The notes beneath the pieces are model-generated. The model searched no databases, was not told the origin of the DNA, and saw only the letters and a program-made list of their open reading frames with translations. The position numbers and the translations under genes are program-made. Positions 1 to 11,399 of a stretch of DNA of 64,000 bases are shown piece by piece (the first letter of the stretch is position 1; each line of letters starts with the position of its first letter). This stretch comes from Epiperipatus broadwayi (Eukaryota; Onychophora; Udeonychophora; Euonychophora; Peripatidae). The stretch spans positions 1,056,001-1,120,000 of the forward strand of contig JAQFVV010012535.1 in NCBI GenBank assembly GCA_028023455.1, given 5' to 3'.

Positions 1-2540
1 TTCAAATAAATTATCTGGAAACTTGTGTCATCCAACAAACATCTGCATTTTTATCCTTTTTCTTTTGAAGTGTGTTCATTTCATGTACATGTTTTGCTTA
101 TTTGAAAGAAATTTCACTTTTAACAAACATTTCTTTTATTACTAACTGCAGTGTACATATTCATGAAGATTTGTATTGAGAATCTATATAATATGACTTG
201 CTAAAAACAAATGAAAATATAGATCAAAGCTTAATACCAGTTGAAATACAGAAAATTACATTGGAGATTTCAAAAAATGCTTGTTTAACTTTAAATACAA
301 TATATACATGTGTGTCTGGAAAACAATACAAATACCTAGAAATAAAATCATTAATATTGCTAAAGGTATTAAAATATAATATCAACATTTAAAGCTGGAG
401 AAGTATTTATTAAGGAATATTAAAATCTTGATTTTGTACATTCTTGTTACTACATCCTCACATTACCTATTAGGATGATCCTTTATTAAATTCACATCAT
501 GGTTACGTGAATATTACAATGCTCAAGAATTATATTACATCAGGATGGATGGAATAACAATTATTTTGAAAGGAAATAATGTCAATGAAAAATCAGATGC
601 TTTAAAGTAATTAATATTTAGTAGTATTCAATGCTTTATATGTGTGTCACTAATATGATTTATACTACAGAATTATGTATTGTGGGATAACTACCTAAAT
701 TGATTAACATACACAAATAATTTTCTGATAAAAATGTATTGGTAATCTAATTGGAATAAGTTTTAATATTACTTTTTGATTATTGTTGCATCACAGATAT
801 CGGATATTTTAATGGATTATGAAATTTTAAGTGCCATTGGATTATAGATATTAAATATATTATCATCTTTCAGATTGTTCAATTCCACCTACAAAATGTT
901 ATTATATATGTGTTTGAATGGTTACTTAATATATATATGTTTGCTTGCTAAAGTATAAATGACTAAACATATACATAATCAGAAGAAAATAACAACAATT
1001 AGTCAAAATTATAAATAATTATTAACCCTCCTGTACTCTGACAGATTCTTTTGTTTTCACTAGATTTAAGCTTTCAACTTTCATTTTGATATTAAACCAT
1101 TATTATTTATTAGACTATAATAAATTTGACCTCATTTGATAGATATTTTTGTTTAGAAATTAAATAAATTTTAAAAAATCACATTTGATTTTTAGAATTA
1201 TTTTAAAAATTAGATTTTAATCAAAACAAATTTTAGTTAGGCAGATTCTATTTGCAAAATGAACAAAATCTTCCTTGTTTGATGTTTGTTTTAAAAATCA
1301 TAACAATTTACCTTTAAGATCTAATAAATCTATTAATTTATGCTTTAAAAATTTTTTAAAAAAAGTATAATTTTTACAATATCACTAAATGTTATAATAG
1401 ACTGTTTAATGATGACATTTCTAGACAGTTCTATTTCCCATAATTTTAATCTCTATGGTAATATTACACAGAAAAATATATTCTTTTATATTTAAAAATA
1501 AAATATTTCTGTAAAAAATAAATATGTAATAATATATATTTTAATTTCTAATAATTATTACACAATTACAATATAAGAATAATCATAAACTTTTAAAAAG
1601 TCAAGTTTTAGACCAACATAATATTTTCTCGAAGTAATCTCACAAAGTTTCAGATCACTAAATATACAATGAATAGGCGTCAATGTGTGGTTTCAGAAAC
1701 TTTGAAATTCCCACTTATTCAATTATCTTAACAACTTTTAAATATTTTAAAATTAAAATATTATAGAAAATATATATATGAATTTTAAAGCTGTAAAAAA
1801 AAAACGTTAGCAAAAATTCTCAGTAGAGGGCAAAAAATGCAATTTCTCATACTCTCGTCCATCACTAAATGTCATCTGAATAAGTTATTTAGATTTTAAT
1901 ATCACCTTAATAATAAATCATAATAAGTTAAAGATTCTTTATAAATTTGGTATTCCTTTGATACAATTAACATATATACATATTTTCCTCTAGTTCTGAA
2001 AGTAAGTCTGTTGTTTAGCATCACCATAGATATAACTATTTATACAGTTATTACACATTGAATTTTATTTCCTTAGAATGACATTAATTTCATTTTACTT
2101 GATGTAAATAAATTATTATCACTATTTATTAAAACGGAAGGCCTGAGTTTTATTTACTTTAATTAATTAAAGGGCAATAACTATAAATTGTATTGGAAGG
2201 AATATAGACAAATGAACATTAATTAGCATACGATTTAAACATTATTATTTTATACCCATCTCAGCTAATTAATATTAAAATCATTATTTTAAATTTACAT
2301 TACATCCATAAGAGCTAGCAATCTTTATTATTCAATCTATTTTAAAATTGTTTTGATACAGATTAGAAACTTAAAACTATAGTATATAAAGTCTTATCAT
2401 TTTAATTCAATTTTCTTTATAAATTTGAATTTAATCTAGTTTCAGGAGAAATCTGTCTCTTGGGCATTTCACTCCTATTCAACTGATTTATACCATTACA
2501 ATATATATATAAATTCTTTGAAAGCAGTCAAAACTTAAAC
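1..2540. other. A/T-rich sequence, nothing recognised
   Basis: No coding potential, RNA gene or clear repeat structure is visible on either strand. A 64-codon open frame at 198-392 has no recognisable motif and is what chance gives in such A/T-rich DNA. The stretch is probably intronic or intergenic. Confidence 0.6.
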
Positions 2541-2547
2541 CAGACTA

Positions 2548-3265
2548 ATATCAATAACAATTAACAATCTAGCATTTGGTCAAGTGTTACAACAGAGTTT
2601 ATATTTATATTATTATAATTAATTGCACCCAGTATACTTTCAATTCTTGCACATTATAATCATGGTTAGTCTCTTAAGAAGACTCATTTTTGCTAATTGA
2701 ATACTGTTCAATCTTTGATTCATTACGTATTCATTTTGTGCAATGAATCATGCCTTTTTAATCTTGAACTTCCTGTTGTTTCTTTCTTCATACAGTATTT
2801 TAATAATATTTGAATCCAAACTGTGGCTGTGTTTTTTCTTATGATTCTAAAAGACTGATGTTCCGGTAGAATCAGACTTTGCTTTTATTTTTTTATACAT
2901 TAAAGTGTGTTGAGTTATTCTTGCCTTTAGAATAGCCTTCATCTTCCTGTAATATATGTATTGATAATCCTTTTACAACCATGAGAAAGAACATGGTCAC
3001 AGTTTTGATCCAAAAAATAGTGTGTGGGAAAGGAAACAACAACAAGCACAGGATTAAATAGGCATGGATCATTGCACAAAATGAATATATAATAAACCAA
3101 AGATTGAACAGTATTCAAATTAGCAAATAATGGCTCTTCTCAACAGATTAACCATGATTATGACATGCAAGCATTGAAAATTTGCTTGGTGCAATAACTA
3201 CAATAAAATATATACAAACTCTGTTTTGACACTTTACATTAGTATTAATAATGGCAGAATATCAA
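2548..3265. repeat. Foldback (inverted-repeat) element, about 0.7 kb
   Basis: A left arm at about 2548-2790 is the diverged reverse complement of a right arm at about 3030-3265. For example, the tract reading CAATCTTTGATTCATT in the left arm returns inverted as a CCAAAGATTGAACAG tract in the right arm, and ATAATCATGGTTA matches TAACCATGATTAT. The spacer of about 240 bp has no reading frame. This is a non-autonomous foldback or MITE-like element, old enough to carry many substitutions and small indels. Confidence 0.65.
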
Positions 3266-3311
3266 GATAATTTTTTATGTGTGAAATTTTCCGTTATAGT
3301 TTTTTATTTAA

Positions 3312-3518
3312 TATTAGAAAATTACCTTAGATGTTAATAGATAGTAATCAATGAAAATAGTAAATTGTAAAAGCTTCTACAATTTAAAAGGTATCACATA
3401 TGTGTTTATACTTAAATATATTTGTTTATAAGGTATCCTATTTAAATATTGGGAGTATATACAGTTTACTAATTTCATTGATTACTGTCTATTAACATCT
3501 GATAGTAATTTTCTAATA
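3312..3518. repeat. Short MITE with about 46-bp terminal inverted repeats
   Basis: The ends (about 3312-3357 and 3473-3518) are near-perfect reverse complements, beginning TATTAGAAAATTAC and ending GTAATTTTCTAATA. The total is about 207 bp with no coding capacity, typical of a small non-autonomous DNA transposon. Superfamily and target duplication could not be settled because the flanks are low complexity. Confidence 0.75.
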
Positions 3519-3984
3519 TGAAAAAATATTAGCCAAACAATTAGGATTATAAAACCCTAAAATTAAATATCATTCTCACATCAATATAAATAAAATAATA
3601 CCACACCCATAATCACTTCAGAATAGAGAAACACATTGTGGGTATAGATATTTGATTAAATTGATATTCAATTTAATTAATTTCATTCAACATATTTAAA
3701 CTCTGCTTTGTTATTTTATATTTTTAATAATGAGATAATATCACGATATATATTCATAAAATATAAAAATATAATTGTCATATCTCATCTTGTCTTCAAA
3801 TAAGGTCTAATCCAGATTTCATCTTTATTAGATCGAATTGAATATTCATTGCCAACCTATGCATATATAGAAAGAATGCATTGCCAATAGCAAGAAGAGG
3901 CCAGTAGGCAATAAGGATCATTGATTCTGAATGTTTTCATTATTATGGGGATCTGACAATAAATAGTGAGCCTTTTTGAAGGTA

Positions 3985-4205
3985 AGGTCAGAGAACTATT
4001 GTCACAAAACTGAAAGGCCATACTTGCATAAAGGAGAACTACTGTAATAAAACTGAGAGACACAATTCATATTCTCCATACATATTCTGTGAAGAACTAT
4101 TGTCAAAGCTGAATTTCAGTATACATTCTCCAGAGAACTACTGTCAAACCTGACAGACTGTTTACATATTCTTCAGACAAAAGCTATCAAAGCTAAATGG
4201 TTGAT
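3985..4205. repeat. Decayed tandem repeat of about 55-60 bp units
   Basis: The phrase GAGAACTATTGTCA (or GAACTACTGT..A) followed by a run like AACTGA/AGCTGAA and later CATATTCT/CATTCTCC recurs about five times between 3985 and 4205. Spacing is irregular and substitutions are many. It looks like an old minisatellite or a degenerate internally repeated transposon part. No open reading frame spans it on the plus strand, and the minus-strand frame at 3857-4063 is not protein-like. Confidence 0.5.
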
Positions 4206-4459
4206 GCAACAAGGCAAGTCCTGCCTCAGGACTGGAAGCTATTAGAACCAAATATTGGTGTGTGTCAAGCTATCATAGTATATCCAGAAGTGTCATCCTG
4301 ATTACTTACAAGGCAGGCTGCCAAACTGCAGCAGGAAGAGGTAGGGAAATCTATAAGGATGGGTGCAGTTCCTTTTTTCATAGTTCACCACAGAACTAGA
4401 AGCTATACATCACCAACAGTATCAGGCAGAATGTAGTCATTGTAAATATATTGTCAATA

Positions 4460-5950
4460 CAAATAATATTTGTTTTAAATTCTGTAATAAATATAAAATT
4501 ACAAATGTATTTGTGCAAATTTGTGTTTATATACAATCCAGACTGTGAACATAACAGGAATAAATAATAAGAATATACACTTGCATTGTATTCTTATCAA
4601 ATATTATATTTTTATATGTAACATAAAAAATACTTATTTACACACACATATATATTTATAAAGTGATATAAACATATTTTGTGCCATATAAAAATGTTAT
4701 AATGTTTGTTAAGGGTATTAATATTTTAACTGTCCATTTACTTCCATCTCTTCTAGCAATGTAATCAGCACAGCACCATTTTAGTCTCTCAATTCTTTAA
4801 TGATGTCAGTCATATTAGTAAGTATAAAAACAATGTCAGACATTTCTAGCAATGAACAAAACAACCTATTTTCTAAGATGTATATTGCCAAAATCAAGAC
4901 TCAAACAACTACAAAGTGAATGTTTTATTGAGTTCATAAACTTTATTGGCAAAACTGGAGAAAAATAATAGTTGCAACTCTAGAAAAGAACAATATCTCT
5001 CCAAGATTGTTATTTTTAATGCTATGATAATGGAATAAATGTCTGACAAAATAAATGATGTTACTTCCTCCTTCCTTAAAAAAACAAATGTACCTTGTTT
5101 TCTTCTTATGGAGCATATTCATTGAATCACATAGGAGTCAATATTGCAAAAACATAACTGATATTCTAATATTTTTTTGAAAAATATTTGTTCACTCACA
5201 GTCTTGCATGCTGGGAAGTATTGAAAAAATATAACATTATCTCTACAATTCAGAAATAAGATGGAGTAAAAAAATTCAAACTATGTGTCCTGGCATACTT
5301 GCTGTGGTAGATGTTATTCTTCAAATGATATTTACAGGATTAATTCTTTCAACACTGAGCACAATTATTTCAGATCTGATTCTGCCCAACATATAAGAAT
5401 GTTGTTATATAAAGTAATATCCTTGATGTTGAGACTGCAGTTTTAAAAGACATGGTATTAGAGATGCAGCATGTACATGAGAGAAAATGTTTTGTTCAAG
5501 AAGTAAAAATAGTTGGTTGTGTAATAGAAATAAAATCAATTGCCCAAATACCAAGAAATTTAAATATAGAAGCTGACACAAGATTTCAGAACTTATATAG
5601 TTTATCCAGTATTGGATTTTATTAACAATTATTTTAAATACAAAATTTGAAGCAAAACATATTATATATGAATTATTCTTAACTGTTTTAAATTTATTAA
5701 AACTTAAATGATCATCTCCTTACCATAAAACTCATAAATACATATGGAAAAGATCTGGCAAAAGACTTAATGAATGAAAGAAATCCTTCAATTAAAAGAA
5801 GATATTTTGCAGCACTGAAAGAAAACCAATTAGATTTCTGAATGAAATTTATGACAGAAAATTGTAAGGTGTATATGTCAATATTTATTTGTTTGCAGTA
5901 TGAATTATGGTTTCCTCAGCTGAAAGCTTAATGCGTATATAATATTCTCA
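4460..5950. other. Unannotated stretch, possible old transposon debris
   Basis: No gene is recognised. Around 5250-5600 short plus-strand pieces are open in one frame and then break, as in a long-dead coding sequence, but I could not match them to a family. Nothing else is visible here. Confidence 0.4.
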
Positions 5951-5974
5951 TTATTTATTCCATTTTATAGGTTT

Positions 5975-6015
<41 letters not shown>

Positions 6016-6800
6016 TGATATGAAGATTTTCACGGGTTGCATATATAAAAGACATAATTTGCGGGTTCATCCATGTAAAAAAATTTAAATGTTGATATAC
6101 CAACATTTTGAATTGATCACACAAGTCATCCACTGGGAGATAAAAGATAGAAAGATGGTTGTAGAGGCACTACAATCACTGATTTGAAAAAAAATGTTAA
6201 AGTTCCACCAATAGCAAAAATGTTAAATTAAGAAGGATTAAATCCCTCTTGAATCTCATGATGTTTATCAAATCTCATGTGAAAATTGTAAAGCTTCTTA
6301 CATAGGTATGAGTAATCATCACATCAGTGTTAGGAGAGATGAGCATGCTAATGCAGTTAAACAACACTCACCATCATCAGCACTCTCACTCCATATTATA
6401 GATTCAGATCATAAAATTGATTTTTCTAGTACCAGGATCATATCCAGATGTGATAATCTCTACCAGTGCAAACTTAGAGAAGCCATTGAGATACTTAAAG
6501 GGTCTGATTGCATCAATAATCAAGATGATACATGCAAAGTTCCTACTATTTGGAAAGATTTTTTAAAAAATATTCTTAATTTGACATTTTTGCTATTGGT
6601 GGAACTTTAACATTTTTTTTTCAAATCAGTGATTGTAGCACCTCTACAACCATCTTTCTATCTTTTATCACCCAGTGGATGACTTATGTGATCAAGTCAA
6701 AATGCCGATATATCAATATTTAAATTTTTTAACACAGATGAACCCGCAAAATATGTCTTATATATATATATATGTGTGTGTGTGTGTAATAGATTTTAGA
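5975..6800 (+). mobile_element. Penelope-like element remnant with inverted flanking arms
   Basis: A GIY-YIG endonuclease fragment (6243-6560) sits between two arms that are reverse complements: about 5975-6240 and 6565-6800. The arms share a TA/TG microsatellite at their outer ends, a GAACCCGCAAA motif, GATGACTTGTGTGATCAA, CAAATCAGTGATTGTAG and an ATTGGTGGAACTTTAACA tract. Penelope elements are known to carry terminal repeats in direct or inverted arrangement around RT plus endonuclease. Here the RT is gone and only the endonuclease end survives, so this is a non-functional or foldback derivative. Confidence 0.7.
6243..6568 (+). pseudogene. GIY-YIG endonuclease fragment of a Penelope-like element
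   Basis: The translated frame begins upstream of the first ATG, reading VYQISCENCKASYIGMS, then R..EHANAVKQHSPSSALS, then HKIDFSSTRII, then KLREAIEILKG. This order (Tyr-Cys-Cys-YIG, Arg-x-x-EH, S-A-H-x-x-x-x-H-IDF, REAIEI) is that of the endonuclease domain at the C-terminus of Penelope-like retroelements. In these elements it nicks target DNA for priming by the RT. No RT lies upstream in this copy. The final residues run into the right arm of the flanking inverted repeat. Confidence 0.75.
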
Positions 6801-6899
6801 TTTGATCATGTATTCAATTACTTATTGTTAATATTAGCATTATACCAACATATCAACTGGATTGTACCAGTCATCATCTAGATAATGAAAAACATTTAA

Positions 6900-7490
6900 T
6901 ATTGATGTAAATAGTTGAATGAATGTGATATATATAATTACATATTAATAATTTTAATGAGCTTATTACTATACAGCATTAAGAATATAAATCTATTACA
7001 GGGAGCAAACAAATATGAATACATTACTAAAATAAATTTACAAGTGAGATCTCTAAAGAATCATTTTTAAATAGTTCTGTAAATAATACTTATCTTTTGT
7101 TATATCAATGCCAACCTATTTTGAGATATAAAAGGTAATCACTTTTACCTGATGTTTGATTTGTTATATAATAATAAATTAAGCACTGATATTTTAAAAA
7201 GATTGAATTTTTTGGGTAGGTTGATTTTGTTTTTAAATTAATAAAGCCAGCTTTGGAATTGTTTATTCTTTGAAAAATGATTACATATATATGTAAATAA
7301 ATTATAAGAATGACTTATACATAAATAAGTGAACATGTACATAATAAAAACAATAAATTTCACTTATTGTTTAATTAATAACAGAAGCAAAAGGAATATC
7401 ATATTAATATCACTGAAAGAAATAAACCTTTGATTTGCAGAATATAAAAGATAAATTTAAGAATGTAATTATTGTTAAATAACATATTGA
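6900..7490. other. A/T-rich spacer, nothing recognised
   Basis: No open reading frame, RNA gene or convincing repeat is seen between the Penelope remnant and the next foldback. Confidence 0.5.
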
Positions 7491-7499
7491 ACCAGTAAA

Positions 7500-8096
7500 C
7501 ATCACATGATCATCATTCTTTATGCTTACACAAGTTGTTTACACAGAGGCAAAACTCTCCATACAGTAGTGCTGCCCAGTGCAAGCCAGAGTAATCAATG
7601 AATGCAGGAAGGTTTGTGCATAAAATCCATACCTAATGCCTACTCATCCAATATCCCCAAACTAGGCTATAGTTTGTGTATTTCATCAGTGAGGAGCCTT
7701 GGATCTGAGAGCACTGTGTCTAGATCTTAGGATCTAATGCAGCTCTCCAGTAACCAGCTTTTACTTTATTACCTAGCTATAAAGATTTGAGTCCAAAATG
7801 ACTATATAAGTTAATAAGCTTAAATTGAAAACATTATTGTGTATTCATTTTGGATTCAAAGCTTTATAGTTACCTAATAAGATAAAAGGTAGCATTAGAT
7901 CCTAAGATCTAAGTGAAGTGCTCTCAGATCCAAGGTTCCTCACTGATGAAAGTCACAAGCTAGAAACTAGCTTGGGGATATTGGATGAGTAGGCACTAGA
8001 TAAAGATTTTATGCACAAAGCTTCCTGCATTCATTGATTACTCTGGTTTGCACTTAACGGCACTACTGTATGGAGAGTTTTGCCTCTGTATATATA
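7500..8096. repeat. Large foldback of the CACATGATCACC family with hammerhead-like core
   Basis: An almost full-length imperfect palindrome. The left arm runs from ACATCACATGATCATCAT through GCAAAACTCTCCATACAG and TAATCAATGAATGC. The same blocks return inverted in the right arm, ending CTGTATGGAGAGTTTTGC at about 8090. The centre (7740-7890) is also inverted. Sister copies lie at about 29395-29776, 54553-54830, 35801-35995 and, decayed, at 12608-12850 and 12996-13100. The right arm carries CTGATGA at 7943-7949 and GAAAC from 7963, the two conserved boxes of a hammerhead ribozyme. The family has no coding capacity. Confidence 0.8.
7935..7979 (+). ncRNA. Decayed hammerhead-ribozyme-like motif in foldback
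   Basis: CTGATGA (7943-7949) is followed by a stem-loop with loop CACAA, then GAAACTAG. Stem II bases here are AGT/GCT where the sister copy near 54.66 kb has GGC/GCC. The A-T pair replaces a G-C pair, so pairing is kept. The GUC cleavage triplet has become GCT, so this copy is probably inactive. It is a relative of the motif in the right-hand satellite. Confidence 0.45.
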
Positions 8097-8244
8097 TGTA
8101 TACATTTATGATCAGTTTTAGCCTCTGTATATATATATATATATAACTACAACCATTAAATGTCTGTATTTTTAAATCATATAATAATAATTCAAACACA
8201 TATATTTAACACAGTATTCAAAATTAAATAATATATTCTTTACC

Positions 8245-8284
8245 AGAAGTACTTTCAATTGTTTCACTGACAATCTTTATCAAC
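8245..8284 (-). ncRNA. Possible relic of a Penelope hammerhead motif
   Basis: Read on the minus strand just downstream of the endonuclease frame, the order is TTGATAAAG, a short stem-like segment, then GTGAAAC followed by the palindrome CAATTG. This parallels CTGATGA...GAAAC plus palindromic stem III in the hammerheads known from Penelope terminal repeats, but both core boxes are damaged. Offered only because of its position. Confidence 0.2.
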
Positions 8285-8339
8285 TGTTAATATAAACGTA
8301 CAAAAAATAAAAACTTGTATTACCCATCATTCAATCTAG

Positions 8340-9662
8340 TCAGATTTCCCACAATTCTGTTGTCTTTATATTAGCCGACTGTTTATTCATTAAAGCACCT
8401 CTATTCCTAGATATCATCATTGCCTCTTTAATTTTACGTTTTTCACTACATCTTTCAATTTGAATAATTTTTATATCTCTATTATTAAATTTAAAACCAT
8501 AATTACATGTTTTATTATGATCAAATATAATTGATGGAGTATTCATATTTACCGAAGATATATTTTCTTTCTGTATACGTTTATATAATGTCTTATGATC
8601 ATTATATCGTTTTTGTAATGTACATTTGGATTCCCCTATATATTTTATTCCACAACCACATTCCAACATATATATAACAGAACTTAATTCAAACTTAAAA
8701 ATCTTGGCTTTGGAGTTATTTATCATATCATTTATATTATTCGAAGAGAAAAAAGAAATTCTACACAAACCACTATAAAGTTTATTAATTAATTTAGTTT
8801 GTTGATTAGATATAAAAGGAATAGAAATCCATTTATCACTTTTTAATTTACTTAATATTTTCTTATTATTACTTTTATTTTGATTATATTTTGTAATTGT
8901 ATTATAAATAATATTACTTCCATATATATATATACATTAATATTTTCAATTTTATCACTAATAAATTTGCACAAATAATCATTTCTAAACAAAAATGATT
9001 TCAAACCAGCTAATTTATGACTTATATGAACTTTAGAATTATATGGAATATAACCCCTAATTTCCACAGGCTTTAAAATCATATTATAATCAAACATATT
9101 ATTATTTCTTTTAATAAATATATCTAAAAACTTTATAGAATCTTCCTTCTCTTCATTTAACACCCATTTTACATTATTAATCATATTTAACTCATTAAAC
9201 AAATTAACTATTATTTCATTATGTGCACATATAAATACATCATCAACATATCTACAATATACTTTAATTCCTTTATATTTTATCTGAGGCAATATCTTAA
9301 CCTCATAACTAGAAATAAAAAAATTACAAATCTGTGATACCACCGGAAGACCCATTCGTCAACCACAATTCATTTTATAAAAGCAATCATTAAACCTAAT
9401 ATATATATTATCATTTACAAGATTTTAAGAACAAAGCTCTTTCAATAATCTCTATTGATTCCATACGATTAATTGAACCATACCTTTCAGATATGTCAAG
9501 TGTACACATAACATCATTATTATCAATTTTTATATTTTTAATCCTATTAATAAAATCAAATGATGATGAAATCGTATAATCTCCAAATACAAGCACATCT
9601 TGCATTATTTTTTCAATATATCTACAAGCATTATAATAAAAAAACACCCCCAAAATCAACAA
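8340..9662 (-). pseudogene. Penelope-like element: broken RT plus GIY-YIG endonuclease
   Basis: Three minus-strand frames make one decayed protein. 9662-9411 holds the RT motif-A region (CTLDISERYGSI). 9355-8852 begins with the motif-B-like MGLPVVSQICNFF and contains motif C, CRYVDDVF. 8768-8340 is a GIY-YIG endonuclease with VIYMLECGCGIKYIGES, an L..R...H stretch, FDHNKTCNYGFKF, and the KRKIKEAM helix near a late Asn. Frameshifts lie near 9360-9410 and 8770-8850. The RT amino-terminal part is missing because the element stops at about 9663, where an oppositely oriented RTE LINE begins. RT-GIY-YIG order is diagnostic of endonuclease-bearing Penelope-like elements. Confidence 0.85.
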
Positions 9663-9679
9663 TTACTCTTAACGGATAA

Positions 9680-11060
9680 CAATTTTTATGCAATTTTATA
9701 TTTGCAAAGTTATATACCAAATGTCTAAGAATGCAGTATTAATATTAATATTTAAAAAAAGTGATAAAGAAGTTATTAGAAATTACAGACTTATCAGTCT
9801 TTTATCAGTTTTATACAAAATTTTTACTAAGATAATTACAACTCGTCTACAGAAAACACTGGATTTCCACCAACCAAGAGAACAAGCTGGATTTAAAAGT
9901 GGTTTTAGTACAGTAGATTATATCCAGGTATTGAGAGAAATTATAGAAAGGACAAATGAATATGAGTTGCCATTATGCTTAGGATTTGTAGACTATGAAA
10001 AGGCATTTGATTCTATACACATTTCTTCAGTGATTAAAGCATTGGATCATCAAGGTGTAAATCCAGGATATTGTCATATTTTAAAGAATATTTATAAAAA
10101 TTCAACAGTAACAATTAGATTACATAATGATAGTAGGAAAACCCACATTGAAAAGGGTGTAAGAGAGGGTGACTCCATATCTCCAAAACTTTTTACAGCA
10201 GTGCTGCAAGAAGTATTTTGTGGATTAAAATGGGAAGCTAAAGGAGTGAAAGTAAATGGAGATTATTTAAATTATTTAGATTTTGCAGATGATGTAGTTG
10301 TTTTTGCAAATAATGCTTTAGAGCTACAGGAAATATTTCAGGAGTTATCAGATGAAAGTAGGAAAGTAGAACTAAAGATAAATGTTAAAAAGACTAAAGT
10401 AATGTTTAATAGATTTTCTCAAAATATGAAAATAAAGATTGATTATGATGAGTTAGAAGTAGTTAACAGTTACAAATACCTTGGTCAGATTATTAATACA
10501 GATGGAAAGATAATGGATGAAATTAATCATAGAATAAACTTGGTTGGAGTGCTTTTGGCAGAAATAACTCGATACTAAAAGGAAATATGCCTATGTGTTT
10601 GAAAAGGAAGGTTTTTAATAAATGTGTTTTGTCATTTCTTACTTATGGATCTGAGACTTGGACACTTAATAGAAGAGCAATACAGAGACTTCAGACCACT
10701 CAAAAAAGTATGGAGAGATGCATGTTGGGAGTAACAAGAAGAGATCGAAAATGCAATGTATGGGTAAGAGAACAAACAGGTGTTACTGACCTCATTGAAA
10801 AAATTAAGACCGAAGTGGAGTTGGACTGGACATATTGTTAGAAGAGATGATAATAGATGGACAATTGAAATTTTAAACTGTATTCCAAGAGATTGTAAAA
10901 GACCCAGAAAGAGACCACATGTGAGATGGATGGATGAAATAAGAAAGTGTGCAGGGGTGATGTGGAGAAAAGAAACTAAAGATAGGAAAAGATGGATTGA
11001 ATTTGGAGAGACCTTCATTCTGCAGTGGATTGATAATGGTTGATGATGATGATGAAGACA
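9680..11060 (+). mobile_element. 5'-truncated RTE-type LINE retrotransposon
   Basis: A plus-strand non-LTR retrotransposon in three frames (see the pseudogene entry), ending in a TGA-repeat tail at 11041-11055. Short simple-repeat 3' tails and an RT followed by a GHIVRRDDNRW...RPHVRWMDEI C-terminus are typical of RTE-clade elements, which are common in cephalopods and other molluscs. The 5' end, including the apurinic endonuclease, is absent. The left boundary abuts the minus-strand Penelope element at about 9663-9690. Confidence 0.8.
9688..11043 (+). pseudogene. RTE LINE reverse transcriptase, frameshifted
   Basis: Frame 1 (9688-10578) shows the RT palm: NYRLISLLSVLYKIFTKII near the start, motif A FVDYEKAFDSI, motif B VREGDSISPKLF, motif C LDFADDVVVF and the thumb-side SYKYLGQIINTDG. 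A frameshift at about 10550 moves to a second frame containing GNMPMCLKRKVFNKCVLSFLTYGSETW. A second shift at about 10800 moves to a third frame with WSWTGHIVRRDDNRW and RPHVRWMDEIRK, ending 11043. The catalytic YADD-like FADD is intact but the reading frame is not, so it cannot make active protein without repair. Confidence 0.85.
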
Positions 11061-11061
11061 T

Positions 11062-11215
11062 GATGATATGGATCAATTGATGAATGCTGGTTCAGTACGA
11101 AATATGTATATTGGAGATCATTTATTGTTTCATATGTATGTGGTAATGTGTATCGGTTATATAAGGTGAAGTGAATAGCTGAAAGGAGTTTGAAAGTCTG
11201 TATTCATATCCCCTC
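11062..11215 (+). repeat. SINE-like repeat with tRNA B-box-like 3' end
   Basis: Begins ATATGGATCAATTGATGAATGC and ends with AAAGTCTGTATTCATATCCC then CTCTAAT. The same unit is found inverted at 45579-45728, and as parts of the complexes at 28761-29062 and 43420-44400. The conserved 3' segment GTCTGGGTTCAAATTCTC resembles the T-arm/B box of a tRNA gene, so a polymerase-III-type SINE or a MITE that captured one is plausible. It directly follows the RTE tail. Confidence 0.5.
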
Positions 11216-11399
11216 TAATATCAAGCCTTTGATAAGTCAATATCATGTCTTGCAAAGCAACAGAAGACACTCTTAGTTGATCGTTGTATAACCAGTTTGG
11301 CACCTGATTACAATGAATATATCGGTGTAATAATCTGACAACCATGAGGTTATGTTTTTGAGAATCTACATTTCCATAGTTAATTAAATGCATAATAAT

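Noticed and set aside
198-392. 64-codon plus-strand frame at the window start
   Set aside because: No family resemblance, no start or splice context, length expected by chance.
10632-11076. Minus-strand frames of 67-128 codons
   Set aside because: Antisense shadows of the RTE LINE coding sequence.
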